Positions 32,442 to 45,677 of a stretch of DNA of 49,742 nt are shown here, one piece after another. The stretch lies in assembly GCA_020431405.1 (NCBI GenBank), contig JAGQIK010000298.1, positions 1-49,742 of the forward strand, read 5' to 3'. Both the position numbers and the translations under genes were made by a program. The DNA comes from Myxococcales bacterium (GTDB lineage: Bacteria > Myxococcota_A > Polyangia > GCA-2747355). Under the pieces are notes generated by a model. That model saw nothing but the letters and a program-made list of their open reading frames with translations, ran no database searches and was not told the origin of the DNA. Every line of letters begins with the position of its first letter. The first letter of the stretch is position 1.

Positions 32442-33977
32442 ATGAAAGCTCGCTCTGCCCTCGCTCTGAGTTATTCCGTCGCGTTGCTCGGCCTGCTCGC
32501 AGCCAGCGCCGCGGCGTCTCCGATCGCGATCCCGAAGCCGCTCGGCAAACGCCTCGACAAGTCGATCACGCTGGCGGAAGCGATGCAGATCGCGGCCCGC
32601 CGCAACCTCGAGGTGCTGAGCAACGACCTGGAACGGCGGCGCGTGAGCTACGGCTACAAGGCTGAAATGGCAGCGTTTTTGCCGGAGCTGAGCCTCAGCG
32701 GGACCTACCGCAAAGACCCCACGCGGCCCACGATCCAGACCCTCAACAACACGCCGACACGCATCGACGTGCCCGGTGTGCAGCGCCTCTACTACGGCGG
32801 CGCGGTCGGCTGGAAGTCGCCCATCGGCAGCGAGCTCTCGGTGGGGCTCAACTTCGCGCAGAGCCTCACCACCGGTCTCAACCACGACTCGGAGCTCGCC
32901 GTGAGCGCCAAGCAGCCGCTGCTGCGCAGCGCCTGGCTGTCCGGCGCCTCCAACAAGCTGCGCGAGGCGAAGCTCGACATCGGCATCCAGCGCGCGCTTT
33001 TTCGCCAGCAGCTCAACGACCTGCTGGTCAAGGTAGAGAACGCGTACTGGACGCTCGCCTTCGCGCAGATCGACGTGCGCAACCGCATGCGCACGCGCGA
33101 CCGCGCCAAGCAGCAGTTCAAGGACACGCAGGAGAACATCCGCCGCGGCATCCTCGCCAAGCCCGAGATCCTCGTCGTCGAGGAGAACCTGGTGTTCTTC
33201 GAGCAGCAGCTGGTGACCGCCAAGCAGAGCTTGGCGCTGGCGCGCCGCGAGCTGTCGGCGCTGCTGATCGTCGCGGGCGACTCGAAGATCACGGCCACCG
33301 ACGATCTCGGCAAGCTGCCCGCGAGCATCCCCGCGCGCGACAAAGCCGTGCGCCAAGGGCTCGACCACAACGCCACGCTGCGCGCCGAGCTGCTGCGCGT
33401 CTCCAAGAACCGCGTCACGCTCGCCTTCGAGAAGAACCAGACGCTGCCGGCGCTCGACCTGGTGGCGACGTTCAAGCTCAACGGCATCGATCCCGCCTAC
33501 GGCCGCCACCTCGGAGAGATCTTCGCCGCCGACCGCCCCGAGGGCACCATCGGGCTGACCTTCAAGCTGCCGCTCTCGTGGATGGCCAACCGCGCGCGCG
33601 TCTCGCGCGCCAAGCTGACCCTGCAGAAGCAGCTCGTGGCGCTCAAGCAGCAAGAGGCCAAGGTGCGCTACGAGATCGGCGACGTGGTGACCAAGCTCGC
33701 CTTCCAGCGCAAGCGGCTGAAGCTCTCCGAGCGGTTGCGCGCGCTGTCGAAAGGAAAGCTCGACTTCGAGGTCAAGAAGTACAAGAACGGCCTCTCGACG
33801 CTGGCGTTCATCGTGCGCTTCCAGCGCGAGTACGATCAGGCGATCCTCGCGGTGCGCCGCGCGCAGCTCGAGGTGCGGCAGACGCGCGCGCAATTGTACG
33901 GTTTGTACGGGACGTTGCACCGCACCTATGGCATCACCATTGGCGGGCGCACCCGAGGCGGCGGCGGCCAGGGCTAG
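32442..33977 (+). CDS. TolC-family outer-membrane efflux protein
   Basis: This 511-residue protein forms the outer-membrane channel of a tripartite export pump. It has a signal peptide (SVALLGLLAASAAAS), then two OEP repeats of long helices and beta strands: ITLAEAMQIAARRNLEVL at the start of the first repeat, and DLLVKVENAYWTLAFAQIDVRNR typical of the helical barrel. The C-terminus is Gly-rich (IGGRTRGGGGQG), an unusual tail. The ATG at 32442 is chosen because the signal peptide begins there. Two bases separate it from the ABC ATPase gene, so the five following genes form one operon with it. Confidence 0.92.
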   Translation: MKARSALALSYSVALLGLLAASAAASPIAIPKPLGKRLDKSITLAEAMQIAARRNLEVLSNDLERRRVSYGYKAEMAAFLPELSLSGTYRKDPTRPTIQTLNNTPTRIDVPGVQRLYYGGAVGWKSPIGSELSVGLNFAQSLTTGLNHDSELAVSAKQPLLRSAWLSGASNKLREAKLDIGIQRALFRQQLNDLLVKVENAYWTLAFAQIDVRNRMRTRDRAKQQFKDTQENIRRGILAKPEILVVEENLVFFEQQLVTAKQSLALARRELSALLIVAGDSKITATDDLGKLPASIPARDKAVRQGLDHNATLRAELLRVSKNRVTLAFEKNQTLPALDLVATFKLNGIDPAYGRHLGEIFAADRPEGTIGLTFKLPLSWMANRARVSRAKLTLQKQLVALKQQEAKVRYEIGDVVTKLAFQRKRLKLSERLRALSKGKLDFEVKKYKNGLSTLAFIVRFQREYDQAILAVRRAQLEVRQTRAQLYGLYGTLHRTYGITIGGRTRGGGGQG

Positions 33978-33979
33978 CA

Positions 33980-34666
33980 ATGCAGCAGCGACCGAGCACA
34001 GCGCTGATCGAGCTGACGGGGATCTCGAAGACCTACCACATGGGCGAGGTCTCGGTGCCGGTGCTGCATGGCGTGGATCTGACGATCGATGCCGGCGAGC
34101 ACGTCGCCATCGTCGGGCGCTCGGGCTCGGGCAAGTCGACGCTGATGAACATCCTCGGCTGTCTCGACCAGCCGTCGACGGGCAGCTACCAGCTCGACGG
34201 TCGCGAGGTGGATACGCTCGACGACGACGAGCTGAGCGACCTGCGCGGCCGCATGGTCGGTTTTGTCTTCCAGTCGTTTCATCTGCTGCGCAACCTCACG
34301 GTGCTGCAGAACGTGGCGCTGCCGATGGAGTATCAAGGCGTGGCCACGCCGGAGCGGCACGCGCGCGCCAAGGAGCTGCTCGAGCGCGTCGGGCTCGGCC
34401 ACCGCTTCGACCATCGCCCCAATCAGCTCTCGGGCGGCGAGCGGCAGCGCGTCGCCATCGCGCGCGCGCTGTCCAACCAGCCATCGCTGCTGCTCGCCGA
34501 CGAACCTACCGGAAACCTCGACAGCAAGGCGCGCGAAGCGACCCTCGGGCTGTTCGACGAGCTGCACAAGCAGACCGGCGTCACGCTGGTCGTCGTGACG
34601 CACGATGACTCCATCGCCGAGCGCACGCCGCGCGTGATCCGCATCGCGGACGGGCGGATCCAATGA
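33980..34666 (+). CDS. ABC transporter ATPase, MacB/LolD type
   Basis: This 228-residue cytoplasmic ATPase of the MacB/LolD subfamily has Walker A GRSGSGKST, VFQSFHLL Q-loop, signature LSGGERQRVAIARAL, Walker B LLLADEPTGNLD and H-loop VVTHDD. It drives the FtsX-type permease encoded at 35820 rather than being fused to it, as in MacB. The ATG at 33980 is two bases after the TolC stop; its own stop overlaps the adaptor gene by 4 bp. The substrate could be a peptide, lipoprotein or small molecule; sequence alone does not decide. Confidence 0.94.
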   Translation: MQQRPSTALIELTGISKTYHMGEVSVPVLHGVDLTIDAGEHVAIVGRSGSGKSTLMNILGCLDQPSTGSYQLDGREVDTLDDDELSDLRGRMVGFVFQSFHLLRNLTVLQNVALPMEYQGVATPERHARAKELLERVGLGHRFDHRPNQLSGGERQRVAIARALSNQPSLLLADEPTGNLDSKAREATLGLFDELHKQTGVTLVVVTHDDSIAERTPRVIRIADGRIQ

Positions 34667-35823
34667 CGGCTCTGCACGCGCTGCGATCGTCGCGCCCGCT
34701 GGTGCTGGCACTACTACTACTGCTGTGCGCCGCGCCGCTGTTGTCGAGCGCCGGCTGCTCGCGCCCCGCCGCCGCGCAGAAGCCGGGCAGCGCCAACAAA
34801 CGCAAGCGGCGCACGAGCTCGGCGCGCGCCGGCACGCTGCTCGGCTTCATCATCGCGCGCAAGTACACGACCCTGCGCGCGCCCAAGAACGTCTTCATGC
34901 TGGGCGGCTGGCGCTCGATCTCGCACTGGACCAAGCTGCTCTACCTCGCGCCCGAGGGTAAGAAGGTCAAGAAGGGGGCGCTCGTCGCGCGCTTTCAGTT
35001 CCGCCACGAAAAGGCGCGCTCGTGGATCGAAAAGCGCATCCGCAAGGTCGAGGCCGAGGCGCAGACGAGTGAGATCGCCGAGGACAAGAAGCTCTCCGAT
35101 CTGCTCTCCGAGCGTAACAAGGCGGTGCTCTCGGCCACGACGGCGCGGCTCGACACGCTCAAGGGCGCGCTGGTCAGCAAGAACCAGCTCGAGGTCTTCA
35201 AGATCATCCACAAGCAGGCGCTGTTCGAGATCGACGCCGTCACGCAGCGCATCAAGGCGCAGCGCAAACAGATGCGGCTCGCGCGCGCCTACTACAAGAA
35301 GTCCATCGAGCGCGAGCGCTCGCTGATGACGCGCTATCACGCCTACAAGAACAACTACGTGCTGCGCGCTCCGCACGACGGCGTCGTGCGTCACGCGTAT
35401 CACCGCCGCCGGCGGCGCAAGGTGCGCAAGGGTGACGGCATGCCTGCGGGTCTGCCGGTGCTGCACCTCGGCCACGACGAGCGGCTGGCCGTGCGCTTCT
35501 TCGTGCCCGAGCACCGCCTGCGCGAGGTCAGGATCGGCGACACCGTCACGGTCGTGGCCGGCCGCAAGGAGCTCGCCGGCAAGGTCTTTCGCATCGAACG
35601 CTTCCCGCAGGAGATGGGTTTTCTGCAGAGCATGGACTCCGACGAGCTGCCCAACGCGCGCGAGAAGGCGTTTGTGGTGGTGGCCGAGATCGGCATCGCC
35701 AAGCTGACGGCGGGCAACGAGGTGCGCGTGCGGCTGAGCGCGCCCGACGAGACGTCGGCGCCGCGGCGCGACAACAAGCGTCGTCGCGGCGGCAAGCGTC
35801 GCAAGCAGCGGAGCGCCAAATGA
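34663..35823 (+). CDS. HlyD-type periplasmic adaptor lipoprotein (first adaptor)
   Basis: This 386-residue membrane-fusion protein is lipidated at Cys32 (LLSSAGC). It shows a beta-barrel/lipoyl half (LRAPKNVFMLGG...KKVKKGALVARF), a coiled-coil hairpin (about residues 115-215) and VLRAPHDGVVRHAY as the second lipoyl half, then a beta-barrel region. The C-terminus is highly basic (RRDNKRRRGGKRRKQRSAK). It bridges the permease and TolC. It overlaps both neighbours by 4 bp. The lipoyl motifs are weaker than in classical MacA, and a second, different adaptor gene follows the permease. Confidence 0.85.
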   Translation: MTALHALRSSRPLVLALLLLLCAAPLLSSAGCSRPAAAQKPGSANKRKRRTSSARAGTLLGFIIARKYTTLRAPKNVFMLGGWRSISHWTKLLYLAPEGKKVKKGALVARFQFRHEKARSWIEKRIRKVEAEAQTSEIAEDKKLSDLLSERNKAVLSATTARLDTLKGALVSKNQLEVFKIIHKQALFEIDAVTQRIKAQRKQMRLARAYYKKSIERERSLMTRYHAYKNNYVLRAPHDGVVRHAYHRRRRRKVRKGDGMPAGLPVLHLGHDERLAVRFFVPEHRLREVRIGDTVTVVAGRKELAGKVFRIERFPQEMGFLQSMDSDELPNAREKAFVVVAEIGIAKLTAGNEVRVRLSAPDETSAPRRDNKRRRGGKRRKQRSAK

Positions 35824-37092
35824 AGGACGCCCGCAAGAGAAGCCTGCGCCGCGCGGCGACGGGCATCGGTCGCGCGCTGACGCAGAGCCTGCAGCAGTTT
35901 CGCTCCAACGCGCTGCGCACGTTTCTGACGCTGCTCGGCATCGTCTTCGGCGTGGCGTCGGTGGTCGCGATGCTCGCCATCGGCGAGGGCGCGCAGCGCG
36001 ACATTCTCGCGACCATCGAGACGATGGGCGCCGACGTGGTGCACATCAAGGCCACGCCGGTGGCCAAAGAGAAGATCGGCGCCATCGTCAACACCAGCCG
36101 CGGCCTCGGGCGCGCCGATCTCGAGGACATCCGCCAGGTGCTGCCGGACCTCAAGGCCGCCGCCTACCGCGCGCGCATCGAGCTCGGCGCGACGAACCTG
36201 GCCAACACCAACGCCACGACGCTGCCGGTGCTGGCGGTCGGGCCGGGCTACATGACGCTGCACAAGCTGAGCGTCTCGAGCGGGCGCACCCTCTACGACG
36301 CCGACCACCACTACAGCCAACGTGTCGCCGTCATCGGCGACAACCTCGCGGCGCGCGCCTTTCCCGACGGCAAAGCCGTGGGCAAGCGCATCCGGCTCGA
36401 CTACGCCTATTTCGAGGTCGTCGGCGTGCTCGACACCAAGCGCGGCGGAAAGAAGGTCAAAGACCTGCCGGTGGATCCGACCGTGCACGCCGAGGCCGTG
36501 CTGGTTCCCTATCGCGCGGCGCGCGAGGCGCTGCGGCCGCTTCCGCCGTACGCCGAGCTCGACATGCTCTCGCTCAAGGTCTCGAGCACCGAGGCGACGC
36601 TGCGCGCCAAGCGGCTGCTCGACCCGCTGCTCGCGCGCCTTCACGGCGGCTACGACGACGTCGAGATCGTCGCGCCGGAGGAGCTTCTGCGCCAGAAGGC
36701 GGCGACGCAGGCGGTGCTCAACATCGTGCTGCTCTCCATCGCCGCGATCTCGCTGCTCGTGGGCGGCATCGGCGTGATGAACATCATGCTCGCCAACATC
36801 ATGGAACGTATCCCCGAGATCGGCCTGCGGCGCGCCATCGGCGCCCGGCGCGCCGACATCCGCAATCAGTTCCTGCTCGAGGCCGTGCTCATATGCGCCA
36901 TAGGCGGCGCGGTGGGCGTGGCGCTCGGCTTCGCGATCTCGTTCGGCGTCGGCTTTTTCGCCGGCATGCCGATCGCGTTTCCCTGGTACGCAGCGCTGCT
37001 CTCGCTGGCCATCAGCGCGCTTGTCGGCGTGACGTTCGGCATGATGCCGGCCCTGCGCGCGTCCAACACCAACCCCATCGAGGCGCTGCAGC

Positions 37093-37100
<8 letters not shown>
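35820..37100 (+). CDS. MacB/FtsX-type ABC permease
   Basis: This 426-residue permease has an N-terminal transmembrane helix (FRSNALRTFLTLLGIVFGVASVVAMLAIGEG), a periplasmic MacB_PCD-like domain of about 250 residues, and three C-terminal helices. AVLNIVLLSIAAISLLVGGIGVMNIMLA and IPEIGLRRAIGARR are typical of the FtsX family. It pairs with the separate ATPase encoded at 33980. It overlaps the first adaptor gene by 4 bp and the second adaptor gene by 8 bp. Confidence 0.94.
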
Positions 37101-38484
<1,384 letters not shown>

Positions 38485-38490
38485 CGCGCC

Positions 38491-38994
38491 GTGATCGATC
38501 GGCCGGCAATGAACGGCGGCGGGCGCGCGGCCCCGCTCGTGCTCGTGCTCGCGCTCGCGTTCGTGCTGGTCCCGTGCGCCTGCACCACGTCGCAGACGCC
38601 CCTGGCGCCGGGTGCTGCATCCGCGACGCCCAGCTCCTGCTTCGTCGGTCGTTTCTTCGGTCGCGTGCACAGCACCGATCGCCGCTGGGTGCCCGAGATC
38701 CGCGCAGCGATCGTCGATGCCCTGCGCAGCCGAGGCTGCCGGATCACGCCGCGCCGAAACCAAGCAGAGGTCTCGGTAGTGCCCGAGATCGTCTATTCGG
38801 CCTACAAGACGGCGCTCGCGCTGCGACTGCACGACGGCGGCGGGCGAGCGCTCGTACAGTCGAGCTTCGGCGCGCGCGTCGACACGATGGCGGGCGGCAC
38901 CAAGGCGGCCGTCGACCAATTGCTCGCCTGCTTTGGAAAGCGCCGCCACGGCGCCGGGCGCCGCCTACAGCGCTGCCGCGTCCAGTACTACTAG
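38491..38994 (+). CDS. Small lipoprotein of unknown function
   Basis: This 167-residue protein has a signal peptide and lipobox (LALAFVLVPCAC). The rest is an alpha/beta sequence (VPEIRAAIVDALRSRGCRITPR ... EVSVVPEIVYSAYKTALALRLHDG) with three further cysteines and a basic C-terminus; no family recognised. GTG 38491 and ATG 38509 are both usable starts differing by six residues. It is 6 bp downstream of the second adaptor gene, so it may be an accessory of the export system. Its stop lies 8 bp from the convergent gene. Confidence 0.7.
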   Translation: MIDRPAMNGGGRAAPLVLVLALAFVLVPCACTTSQTPLAPGAASATPSSCFVGRFFGRVHSTDRRWVPEIRAAIVDALRSRGCRITPRRNQAEVSVVPEIVYSAYKTALALRLHDGGGRALVQSSFGARVDTMAGGTKAAVDQLLACFGKRRHGAGRRLQRCRVQYY

Positions 38995-39002
38995 CCGTCA
39001 GC

Positions 39003-39656
39003 TCATCGCTTGATCTTGCGATCGCTGAGGAACATGTCGCCTTCGTCGGTGGCGCCGATCACGAGCCGACGCCCCATGTCGCGATACATGTGTTGCGCCT
39101 CATCGGCCTCCCAGTAGCAGCCGCCCATGACCGTGATGGTCTCGCCGGCCTCGAGCACCCCTTCGCGAATGCAGACGCACTCGGGGTCATCGATGGTGAC
39201 GTCAGGCAGCTGGTCGAGCAGACGTTGCACGCTGGGGGGCCGCTTCTTGAAGAACTGCGGCACCACCTTCTCGTCGATGTCGAGCATGACGGTCGGTGAG
39301 CTCGGACAGACGCGGGCGCGGGCGGTGCTGTCGCGCACGAAGAAGTCCTTCATTTCGCGGCCGACGTGCCGAGTGACCCAGCCGACACCGTCGGGCGGCC
39401 CGAACTCCTCGACAGTGACCTCGTAGTAGGCGCACTGACGGCCGCTCAAGGGCGCGACGAGCGGCGCGGAATCGATGTATTCGAGGGTTCCGCAGATGCG
39501 CTGTACGCGATGGGCTACTGCGTCTGCGATGTCTATGCGTTTGTACGATCGCCAGCGCTCTGGCGGCACGTCGCCGCGCAGCGCGTAAAGCCGTGCGATC
39601 AGCGCGGAGGCCGACGCGAAAGCACCTGCCCCTAGGTAGACCAGTGTCGGCTCCAT
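39003..39656 (-). CDS. GIDE-like membrane protein (E3-ligase GIDE domain family)
   Basis: This 217-residue protein has an N-terminal hydrophobic segment (YLGAGAFASASALIARLY), then a domain that resembles the GIDE domain: GTLEYIDSAPLVAPLSGRQCAYYEVTVEE, FFVRDSTARARVCPSS near the middle, and VLEAGETITVMGGCYWEA. In eukaryotes GIDE domains occur in mitochondrial ubiquitin ligases, but the bacterial members lack a RING finger, and none is visible here. A membrane-associated sensor or scaffold is the likely role; no catalytic function is claimed. The ATG at 39656 is preferred to a GTG at 39671. It follows the amidohydrolase gene on the same strand with a 22-bp gap. Confidence 0.65.
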   Translation of the reverse strand: MEPTLVYLGAGAFASASALIARLYALRGDVPPERWRSYKRIDIADAVAHRVQRICGTLEYIDSAPLVAPLSGRQCAYYEVTVEEFGPPDGVGWVTRHVGREMKDFFVRDSTARARVCPSSPTVMLDIDEKVVPQFFKKRPPSVQRLLDQLPDVTIDDPECVCIREGVLEAGETITVMGGCYWEADEAQHMYRDMGRRLVIGATDEGDMFLSDRKIKR

Positions 39657-39678
39657 AGCGCATGCTACCACCGCGTTG

Positions 39679-40902
39679 TCATCGACGTGGCCGCGACCAG
39701 ACCGTCTGCCCGGCGAGGATCACCTCGGTGACGCGCCCCACGTTGTCGATGTCGTCTAGCGGGCTCTTGTCGAGCAGCACCAAGTCGGCGCGTGCGCCGG
39801 CGCGTAGCACGCCGCGGTCGGCGTCGTCGCCCAGCAGCGCGCGCGCCGCTGCGCCGGTTGCGGCGGCGATCGCTTCGTGGGCCGAGAGGCCGGCGCGGCA
39901 CAGCAGCCGAAGCTCGCGCTGCAGGCTCGCACCGGGCGGCACGAGGTGTCGCGGCGTGTCGGAGCCGGCGATGATCGTGACGCCGCGGCGATGCATTTCG
40001 CCCACCAGCGCGAGCGCCGTGTCGAAGGCGGCGCGCAGGCGATCGATGACGTGTGCCGGTGCAGGCGCCGCGAGCGGATCGAGGCCGACCTGCTGGCGAT
40101 AGCGTGCGTCCGCGTGAAGCAGCGCCGCCTCGAGCGCGACCAGCGTCACGTCGAGCGGCACGGCGCGCGCGGCGAGCACGTCGGCGGTGCGCGCGACCTC
40201 GTCGCCTCGCACCTCGAGCAGCTCGAGCCAGTGCAGATACGCGGGCCCTTTGCCCGTCGCGCAGCGCGCGGCGTAATCGGCGCGTCGCGCCGCGGGCAGC
40301 ATCTCGGCGTGGCGTGGCACGGCGTGGCAGAGGCCGTCGACGCCGAGCTCGGCGCCCTCGCGCCAGCTCGTCGCCACCAGGTCGCCGAGCACGCGGCGGC
40401 CGGCGTGGTGGGCGGCCTCGATGCCGGCGGCCACCATCTCGGGCGTGAGCCCGTTGTAGAGCTTGATCCAGTCGAAGCCGGCGTCGACGTGGCGCGCCAC
40501 CGCGCGGCGTACGGCGTCGGCGTCGGCGGCAGGGCAGATCGAGGCGATGTCGGCGGCGCGCGCCGCGTGATCGATGGCCGGCCCTGCTGCGATAACGTCG
40601 GGCCCGCGCCCTGGCGCCGGTCGCAGCGGTCGCTCGCCCGCCGTCGCCGGGTTGCGGATGGTGGTCACGCCGTGGGCGAGCAGCGCTGCGAAGGCCTCGT
40701 CGCTCTCGGCGTGGGCGTGGGCGTCGACGAGCCCCGGCATGACGACCAGCGCGCCTTCGCCGCCGCGCGCCTCGCCGACCTCGCCGACCTCGCCGACCTC
40801 CACGACCTCCACGAGCCGGTCGGCCTCGATCACCACGCGCGCGCGTCGCGCGGGAGCGCCGCTGCCGTCGATGATGATCACGCCGTCGAGCGCGCGGCGC
40901 AC
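39679..40902 (-). CDS. Amidohydrolase-superfamily protein
   Basis: This 407-residue enzyme belongs to the metal-dependent amidohydrolase superfamily. Motifs visible are MPGLVDAHAHAES (metal-binding HxH at 62 and 64), the DWIKLYNG region that could supply the carbamylated-lysine position, ITIIAGSDTPRHLV (metal Asp) and GLSAHEAIAAATGAAARALL near the end. It resembles imidazolonepropionase-like or dipeptidase-like members; the substrate is unknown. The GTG start at 40902 follows a TAGAGAG ribosome site. A 9-bp tandem repeat (40771-40815) encodes Val/Glu/Gly-rich residues near the N-terminus. A small lipoprotein gene precedes it by 10 bp. Confidence 0.85.
   Translation of the reverse strand: MRRALDGVIIIDGSGAPARRARVVIEADRLVEVVEVGEVGEVGEARGGEGALVVMPGLVDAHAHAESDEAFAALLAHGVTTIRNPATAGERPLRPAPGRGPDVIAAGPAIDHAARAADIASICPAADADAVRRAVARHVDAGFDWIKLYNGLTPEMVAAGIEAAHHAGRRVLGDLVATSWREGAELGVDGLCHAVPRHAEMLPAARRADYAARCATGKGPAYLHWLELLEVRGDEVARTADVLAARAVPLDVTLVALEAALLHADARYRQQVGLDPLAAPAPAHVIDRLRAAFDTALALVGEMHRRGVTIIAGSDTPRHLVPPGASLQRELRLLCRAGLSAHEAIAAATGAAARALLGDDADRGVLRAGARADLVLLDKSPLDDIDNVGRVTEVILAGQTVWSRPRR
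40771..40815 (-). repeat. 9-bp minisatellite within the amidohydrolase gene
   Basis: Five 9-bp units (three identical CTCGCCGAC plus two CTCCACGA-type variants on the plus strand) lie in the coding region. They encode a Glu-Val-Gly/Val-Glu-Val run in a surface strand before the metal-binding HxH. Copy-number variation would be in-frame. Confidence 0.8.
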
Positions 40903-40912
40903 GGCGTGCTCT

Positions 40913-41245
40913 CTAGGCGAGCTGGTCGATGATGACCGGCGCGATGCCGTAGGGCGGAAGCTGCGGCACGTCGTGTGTCGTGTCGCCGGCCGCCGCGTCG
41001 GCCATGTCCACGCCCGAGTCCGCCGCGGCGCTCTCGCGCGCAGCGTCACTCGCCGCGGCCTCGTTCGCGCCGTCGGCGACCTTGATCGTGTCGGTCTTGC
41101 CGCTCGTGCTGTCCGAGCAGGCCGTCATGCCGCCGGCGGCGAGGCCGAGCAGCGCGCCCGCGAGCAGGCCGCCTCGCGTGGCGCGTCCGAGGCGCGCGAC
41201 CAGGCAGGAAAGACACAGGTGCGTGTGCTCGTGGTGTTTGGACAT
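40913..41245 (-). CDS. Small lipoprotein with His/Cys-rich N-terminus
   Basis: This 110-residue protein starts with an unusual sequence, HHEHTHLCLSC, then a basic stretch and a hydrophobic core leading to the lipobox GGMTAC. A Ser/Asp/Ala-rich body follows, and the C-terminus ends PPYGIAPVIIDQLA. No known domain. The Arg-Ala-Thr-Arg-Gly-Gly stretch before the core resembles but does not match a twin-arginine signal. The gene is 10 bp upstream of the amidohydrolase gene and divergent from the kinase gene at 41436, across 190 bp. Confidence 0.65.
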   Translation of the reverse strand: MSKHHEHTHLCLSCLVARLGRATRGGLLAGALLGLAAGGMTACSDSTSGKTDTIKVADGANEAAASDAARESAAADSGVDMADAAAGDTTHDVPQLPPYGIAPVIIDQLA

Positions 41246-41435
41246 TCGCCGATCATAGGACAGCCCGCGAGCCGGCGCGAGCGCCTGCCCACAGCCGGTT
41301 GCACTACGCGCTCACCAGGCTGGGGCCACAGCCACCACGGCGCGCGCGGATCTGTTGGGAAAAGTCTCGGCACCACGGTTGCATCGCACACGCGCTGACA
41401 CCACCGGCTCGCAGACCGATGAGGGGTAGAACGCG

Positions 41436-43355
<1,920 letters not shown>

Positions 43356-45644
43356 CCCACCAGAACACCGAGGTGCGCAGCACGATGCGCCGCGCGCGCT
43401 GCATCAACGCGCGCCGCTCGGCGGGCTCCATGGTGTAGGCGCGATAGATCGCGTCGGCGACGCCGTCGATGTCGTAGGGGTTAACGAGCAGCGCGGCGTT
43501 GTGCAGCTGCGCCGCGGCGCCGGCGAACTCGCTGAGGATCAGCACGCCGTTTTCCTCGAGGCTGCAGGCGCAGTACTCCTTGGCGACGAGGTTCATGCCG
43601 TCTTTGAGCGGCGTGATCAGCGCGATCTCGGCGGTGCGGTAGTACGACAAGAGCTCGGTGCGATCGAGCGAGCGAAAGATGTAGTGGATCGGCGTCCAGC
43701 CCGAGACGGTGAAGCGGCCGTTGATCTCGCCGACCAGCCGCTCGATCTCGCCTTTGAGCGCGCGGTAGGCGGGCACGTCCTCGCGGCTCGGCACCACCAC
43801 CTGCACGAACGTCACGTTGCCGCGCAGGTCAGGGTGTCGCTCGAGCGCGGTGGCGAAGGCGCGCAGCCGCTGCGGGATGCCCTTGGAGTAGTCGAGCCGG
43901 TCGACGCCGAGGATCAGCTGTTGCCGCGGCAGCTTCTCGTGGATGTACCAGGCGCCCTGGGCCACCTCCTCGCTGGCGGCGTCGCCGGCGAAGGAGCGGT
44001 AGTCGATGCCGATGGGAAACGCGCCGACGCGCAGCTCGCGTCCGTCGCGCGCGGTGACGGTCTGCACCTGCTTGCTGCCGCCCGCGACCTTGACCGATGG
44101 CACCAGCGCGCGCAGGCACTGGATGAAGTTGCGGCGATCGCGCACGGTCTGAAAGCCGAGCAGCTCGAAGCGCCGCATCGCGCTCAGGATCTGGAAACGC
44201 CACGGCAGCTTGAGGAAGATGTCGAGCGGCGGAAAGGGGATGTGAAGAAAGAAGCCGCACTTGCGCGGCGCGCCGAGCGCCTCGAGCTCCTGCGCGACCA
44301 GCATCAGGTGATAGTCCTGCACCCAGACGTAGTCGCCTTCGGAGGTGGTCGTGGCGATACGTTCGGCGAAGCGCTGGTTCACATCGCAGTAAGCTGGCCA
44401 GTAGCTGGGGTCGAAGTTGCAGCGGTCGACCATGTCGTGAAAGAGCGGCCACAGCACTTCGTTGGAGAAGCCGTAGTAGTAGAGGTCGACCTCTTCATCG
44501 CTGAGCGTCAGCGGCTCGAGCCTGTAGCCCGTGTCTTGCGCCGACGTTTCGCGCAGCGCGGCGAGCGGCGACGGGTCGCTGGTGCCGGCCCAGCCGATCC
44601 ACATGCCGCCGCGGCCACTCAGCACCGGGCCGAGCGCCGAGACGAGACCGCCGCTGCCCGGTCGCGCGCGCCAGCTGCCGTCGTCCTCGCGGCGCAGCAC
44701 CACGGGCAGTCGGTTGGAGACGACGACCAGGCGCTGGTTGTTGCCTTCGTGCTCTTCGGTGCTCTGCGGCTCGGGAAGCACGTCGACGAGGCGCGCCAGC
44801 AGCCGCTCCACCGCTGCGGTGTCTTCGAGGTGGTAGCGCGCCGCGCTGGGCTGGCCGTGGTCGCCGACGAGGATCGCCACGCCGTCGTCGCCGAGCGCGG
44901 CGAAGGCGTCCTCGTCGGTGAGGTCATCGCCGATGTAGACGGGCAGGGCGTCGTGCAGCGAGAGCTTGTCGATGAGCCAGCGCACGGCGCGGCCCTTGTT
45001 CCACTCGACCGCCGGCGTCAGCTCGAAGACGCGCTTGCCAAAGCGCATGCGCAGGTTGGGCTTCTGCGAGAGCACGCTGCGCACCACGTGCTCGACGTGG
45101 CCGATGTCGTGGTCGGCCACGCGCCGGTAGTGGATCGCGATGGCGAAGCGCTTGCGCTCGATCTGGGCGCCTTGCACCGACGCGAGCGCGGCGCCGAGCT
45201 CGGCCTCGGCCGCGTCGAGGTCGGGCAGGCACGCGCGGCCGAGCTCGTGCTCGAAGCGCAAGAGCTGCCCGTAGCCGCGCCGGATATCGAAGCCGTGGCT
45301 GCCGGCGAAGACGATGCGCCCGAGGTTGACGAGCTGCTCGACGTCCTCGCGGTCGCGCCCGCTGACCACCGCCACCGTGGTGCGGCGCGCCAAGGCCTCG
45401 AGCGTGGCGCGCGCCTGCGGCGAAAGGCGCGCCAGCTCGGGGCGCTCGACGATCGGCGTCAGCGTGCCGTCGTAGTCGACAAAGAGCGCCAGCGGCCGCT
45501 CGCGTGCCGCCGTCGACAGCCGCTCGAGCACCGCGTCAGCACCTTCGAGCTGCTCGATGGTCCGAAGGTTTTCTGACATTTGTCATTACCTCCCCACCTC
45601 CACTGCTGGCGGAATATGGGCGACAATAGCAACGCCAGGTGACA

Positions 45645-45660
45645 GGGCCGAACCCGGCCC
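45645..45660. promoter_or_regulatory. GC-rich inverted repeat in the otsBA/desaturase promoter region
   Basis: GGGCCG-AACC-CGGCCC is a perfect 6-bp inverted repeat with a 4-bp loop between two divergent genes. It could be a protein-binding site or a short hairpin in a leader transcript. In such GC-rich DNA a chance origin is possible. Confidence 0.3.
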
Positions 45661-45677
45661 GTAAGCCCAGCTCCAGC

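Noticed and set aside
43501-45576. 691-residue plus-strand frame antisense to otsBA
   Set aside because: The opposite strand carries clear HAD and GT20 motifs; this frame only shows Ala/Arg/Val-rich shadow sequence.
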